Origin: Thermoguttaceae bacterium
Lineage (GTDB): Bacteria; Planctomycetota; Planctomycetia; Pirellulales; Thermoguttaceae
NCBI GenBank assembly: GCA_017441605.1
Contig: JAFRXD010000049.1
Span: forward strand, 1 to 64,000
Reading direction: 5' to 3'
DNA length: 64,000 bases
The position numbers and the translations under genes are program-made. The notes beneath the pieces are model-generated. The model saw nothing but the letters and a program-made list of their open reading frames with translations, searched no databases and was not told the origin of the DNA. Shown here piece by piece: positions 62,646 to 64,000 of this stretch (position 1 is the stretch's first letter; the number at the start of each line of letters is the position of its first letter).

Positions 62646-63242
62646 TCAATCTCGCGCAAACCGCCTCCGAATCGTCGCGTCGACTTCGGCGAGCCACTCG
62701 GCGCGCGTTTCGGCGTCGCTGAGAATAATCTGCTCGAAATTGCGGCGCTCGAACGATTTGGAACCGACGAGGCTAAAGACGATCGTCTTCCAGAAGTTTT
62801 CGAGCGGGTCGCCGTAAACTTCCAACTCGACGTCGCGCGGGGTATTGGACGTCGTAAAGACCTGAACGATCTTGTCGCCGAGCCCTTGCCAGGGACCTCG
62901 CTCGGTAAACCCGTAGGCGAACCCGTTGCGCAGAACGCGATCGATCCAGCCTTTGAGGATCGCGGGAGGGGTTCCCCACCAGTTCGGGTGGACAAAGACG
63001 AGCCCGGCGCACTCTTTGACTTGGGTCATCTCCGCCTTCATCGCCTCGGGGGCGTCGTCGACTTTTTGGACGCTTTCGGCGAGGGTCATCGTCGGGTCGA
63101 ATCCCTCCGCGTAGAGATCGCGCAAGACGGGCTCCCAGCCCAGCTCGGTCAGCGCCTTCGCCGCCGTTCGCGCGATCGCGCCGTTGAAACTGTTCGCGAC
63201 GTCGGGATGTCCGACGATTATTAGGACTTTGTTATTCGACAT
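62646..63242 (-). CDS. Flavodoxin-fold NAD(P)H-dependent oxidoreductase (MdaB/KefF/NQO1-like)
   Basis: A 198-residue cytoplasmic FMN or FAD quinone reductase-like protein. It begins NKVLIIVGHPDVANSFNGAIARTAAKAL (phosphate-binding loop of the flavodoxin-like fold), then LRDLYAEGFDP. The family's VFVHPNWWGTPPAILKGWIDRVLRNGFAYGF segment for flavin and dimer contacts follows. It would reduce quinones or related electrophiles by two electrons. The ribosome site is weak, and a well-matched promoter lies ~170 bases upstream. Confidence 0.88.
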   Translation of the reverse strand: MSNNKVLIIVGHPDVANSFNGAIARTAAKALTELGWEPVLRDLYAEGFDPTMTLAESVQKVDDAPEAMKAEMTQVKECAGLVFVHPNWWGTPPAILKGWIDRVLRNGFAYGFTERGPWQGLGDKIVQVFTTSNTPRDVELEVYGDPLENFWKTIVFSLVGSKSFERRNFEQIILSDAETRAEWLAEVDATIRRRFARD

Positions 63243-63417
63243 TCGTTGCGATCGATCTTTCTTATTGAGTTAAACTTGTCGGGTCGCCTCCGGAGCTAGA
63301 CCGGAACAAACGCCCCGAGACCACAATTGACGACGCCAACTTGTCCGGCGAGAAATTACTCTCGATTATGACTCTCCGCCTCGTCGTTTCGCGACGCTTC
63401 CGACAATTTCGCTCCTC

Positions 63418-63445
63418 ATTCTATCCCGATTCCCCCCCGCGTCAA
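63418..63445 (-). promoter_or_regulatory. Strong sigma-70 type promoter for the NAD(P)H oxidoreductase gene
   Basis: On the minus strand TTGACG (63445-63440), 16 bases that include seven consecutive G's, then TAGAAT (63423-63418). Confidence 0.68.
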
Positions 63446-63491
63446 GCCGCGCCGTGTCGGGGCGACGCCGACGAGCGCGCGCTTCCCCGAT

Positions 63492-63530
63492 AAAAAAGGG
63501 GACGAGGAAAGTCGCCCTTCCCCGTCCCTT
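63492..63530 (-). terminator. Probable Rho-independent terminator of the partial gene
   Basis: Read on the minus strand, AAGGGACGGGG pairs with a bulge to CCTCGTCCCCTT, followed by TTTTTA. It lies about 40 bases after the stop at 63570. Confidence 0.65.
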
Positions 63531-63569
63531 ATCGTTCGACGCCCTCGCCGCGAGGCGAGCCGACGCGCG

Positions 63570-64000
63570 CTAGTCGATTACGCGCTTCAAGAGGATCGCG
63601 TTCTCGTAGTTGCCCGAGTTCCCGCGTCGGAAGTCGACCGGAATTGAGCGGTCGATGATCGAGAACCCGCGATGACGACGCGTCTCGCCAAATTCCGAAC
63701 CGAGCTCCTTGCCGTAGGTGTAGCCGTCCGGGTAGATCGCTTGGTAGTAGTGGTACCACTTGTAACTCGGGTCGATGAGCATATCGAAAGTCAGCGTATT
63801 CCCGTCCGGATCGACGTTCGGCATATTAACGCCCGGGTTACAACGCTCGACCTCAAAGTAGCCGACCGTTACCCACACGGCGAACGCGTTCGAGCGCGTC
63901 GTCGTCAAACCGGACAAACGCTGCATCTCGGCGGTCGCTTCGTAGAGATTACCGCGCTTCTCGGTAAGTTTCTCGCAGCTCAAAACGCCAGGTTGATGAG
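63570..64000 (-). CDS. C-terminal end of a large uncharacterised protein (5' end beyond window)
   Basis: The frame is open to the window edge (it reads ...QPGVLSCEKLTEKRG before any internal start), so only the last ~143 residues are seen. Landmarks are TTRSNAFAVWVTVGYFEVERCNP, WYHYYQAIYPDGYTYGKELGSE, and TRRHRGFSIIDRSIPVDFRRGNSGNYENAILLKRVID. This ending resembles that of large secreted or pilus-associated proteins I associate with planctomycetes, but I cannot name a domain. It is followed by a probable terminator. Confidence 0.7.
   Translation of the reverse strand, partial: HQPGVLSCEKLTEKRGNLYEATAEMQRLSGLTTTRSNAFAVWVTVGYFEVERCNPGVNMPNVDPDGNTLTFDMLIDPSYKWYHYYQAIYPDGYTYGKELGSEFGETRRHRGFSIIDRSIPVDFRRGNSGNYENAILLKRVID

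Larger units (their letters stand above)
63243..63569. other. Intergenic region with promoter and terminator
   Basis: It holds the promoter of the oxidoreductase gene and the terminator of the next gene, both on the minus strand. Between the predicted start near 63411 and the ATG at 63242 is a ~170-base leader in which I see no known riboswitch fold. Confidence 0.5.

Overview
The window looks like a chromosomal segment of a planctomycete (Planctomycetota, probably a Pirellulales-like, polysaccharide-degrading lineage; genus not determinable). This rests on several Gfo/Idh/MocA oxidoreductases with twin-arginine leaders, two DUF1080 (3-keto-disaccharide hydrolase) proteins, an oversized signal peptidase I with a zinc ribbon, LPS genes (lpxB, kdsB), and several secreted proteins of types I associate with planctomycetes. 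No insertion sequence, prophage, CRISPR array or replication origin was seen.

Layout. 0-12.8 kb: a cell-envelope region. It has the end of a 2-hydroxyacid dehydrogenase, lpxB, a secreted GH78 rhamnosidase, a four-gene minus-strand operon (two GT4 glycosyltransferases, an O-antigen ligase/polymerase-like membrane protein, a CapK-like adenylate-forming enzyme), then a GH43-like protein, kdsB and a histidine-phosphatase-fold protein on the plus strand. 12.8-26.7 kb: Tat-type secreted redox and glycan proteins (Gfo/Idh/MocA x2, metallophosphoesterase, aldo/keto reductase, NIPSNAP, HEAT-DUF1080 fusion, GH43, GH5) interleaved with a homocysteine methyltransferase/MTHFR fusion and a YqeG-type HAD phosphatase. 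26.7-36 kb: a FliJ-like protein, an FHA protein, ilvB, a GlpA-like FAD oxidoreductase with a [2Fe-2S] tail, a secreted beta-helix protein, and a Wza-like export lipoprotein followed by about 0.7 kb of non-coding DNA. 36-44.7 kb: an M2/M3-like peptidase, an unknown anchored protein, lepB, proC and a squalene-cyclase-repeat protein. 44.7-57 kb: a GH127-like protein, a run of PfkB kinase, HtrA protease, DUF1080 and Gfo/Idh/MocA, a frameshifted aldolase-like gene, an NhaD-type antiporter, and a GH39/GH5-like secreted hydrolase. 57-64 kb: the hslV-hslU protease with a YhaM-like nuclease, tRNA-Phe(GAA) with a decayed tandem copy of its 3' half, a secreted beta-helix-like protein, a flavodoxin-fold NAD(P)H oxidoreductase, and the C-terminal end of a protein that runs off the window.

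How the genes fit together. Two themes dominate. One is outer-envelope construction (lipid A, KDO, surface polysaccharide assembly and export). The other is extracytoplasmic attack on plant-type polysaccharides: rhamnosidase, arabinofuranosidase-like, GH43, GH5 and GH39-like enzymes plus Tat-exported sugar oxidoreductases paired with 3-keto-glycoside hydrolase-type DUF1080 proteins. The pairing of Gfo/Idh/MocA with DUF1080 occurs twice and is the best candidate for a coherent, incompletely described system here: oxidative (3-keto) glycoside cleavage in the periplasm. Transcription units are short. Many end in clear Rho-independent hairpins, and several start from recognisable TTGACA/TATAAT-like promoters.
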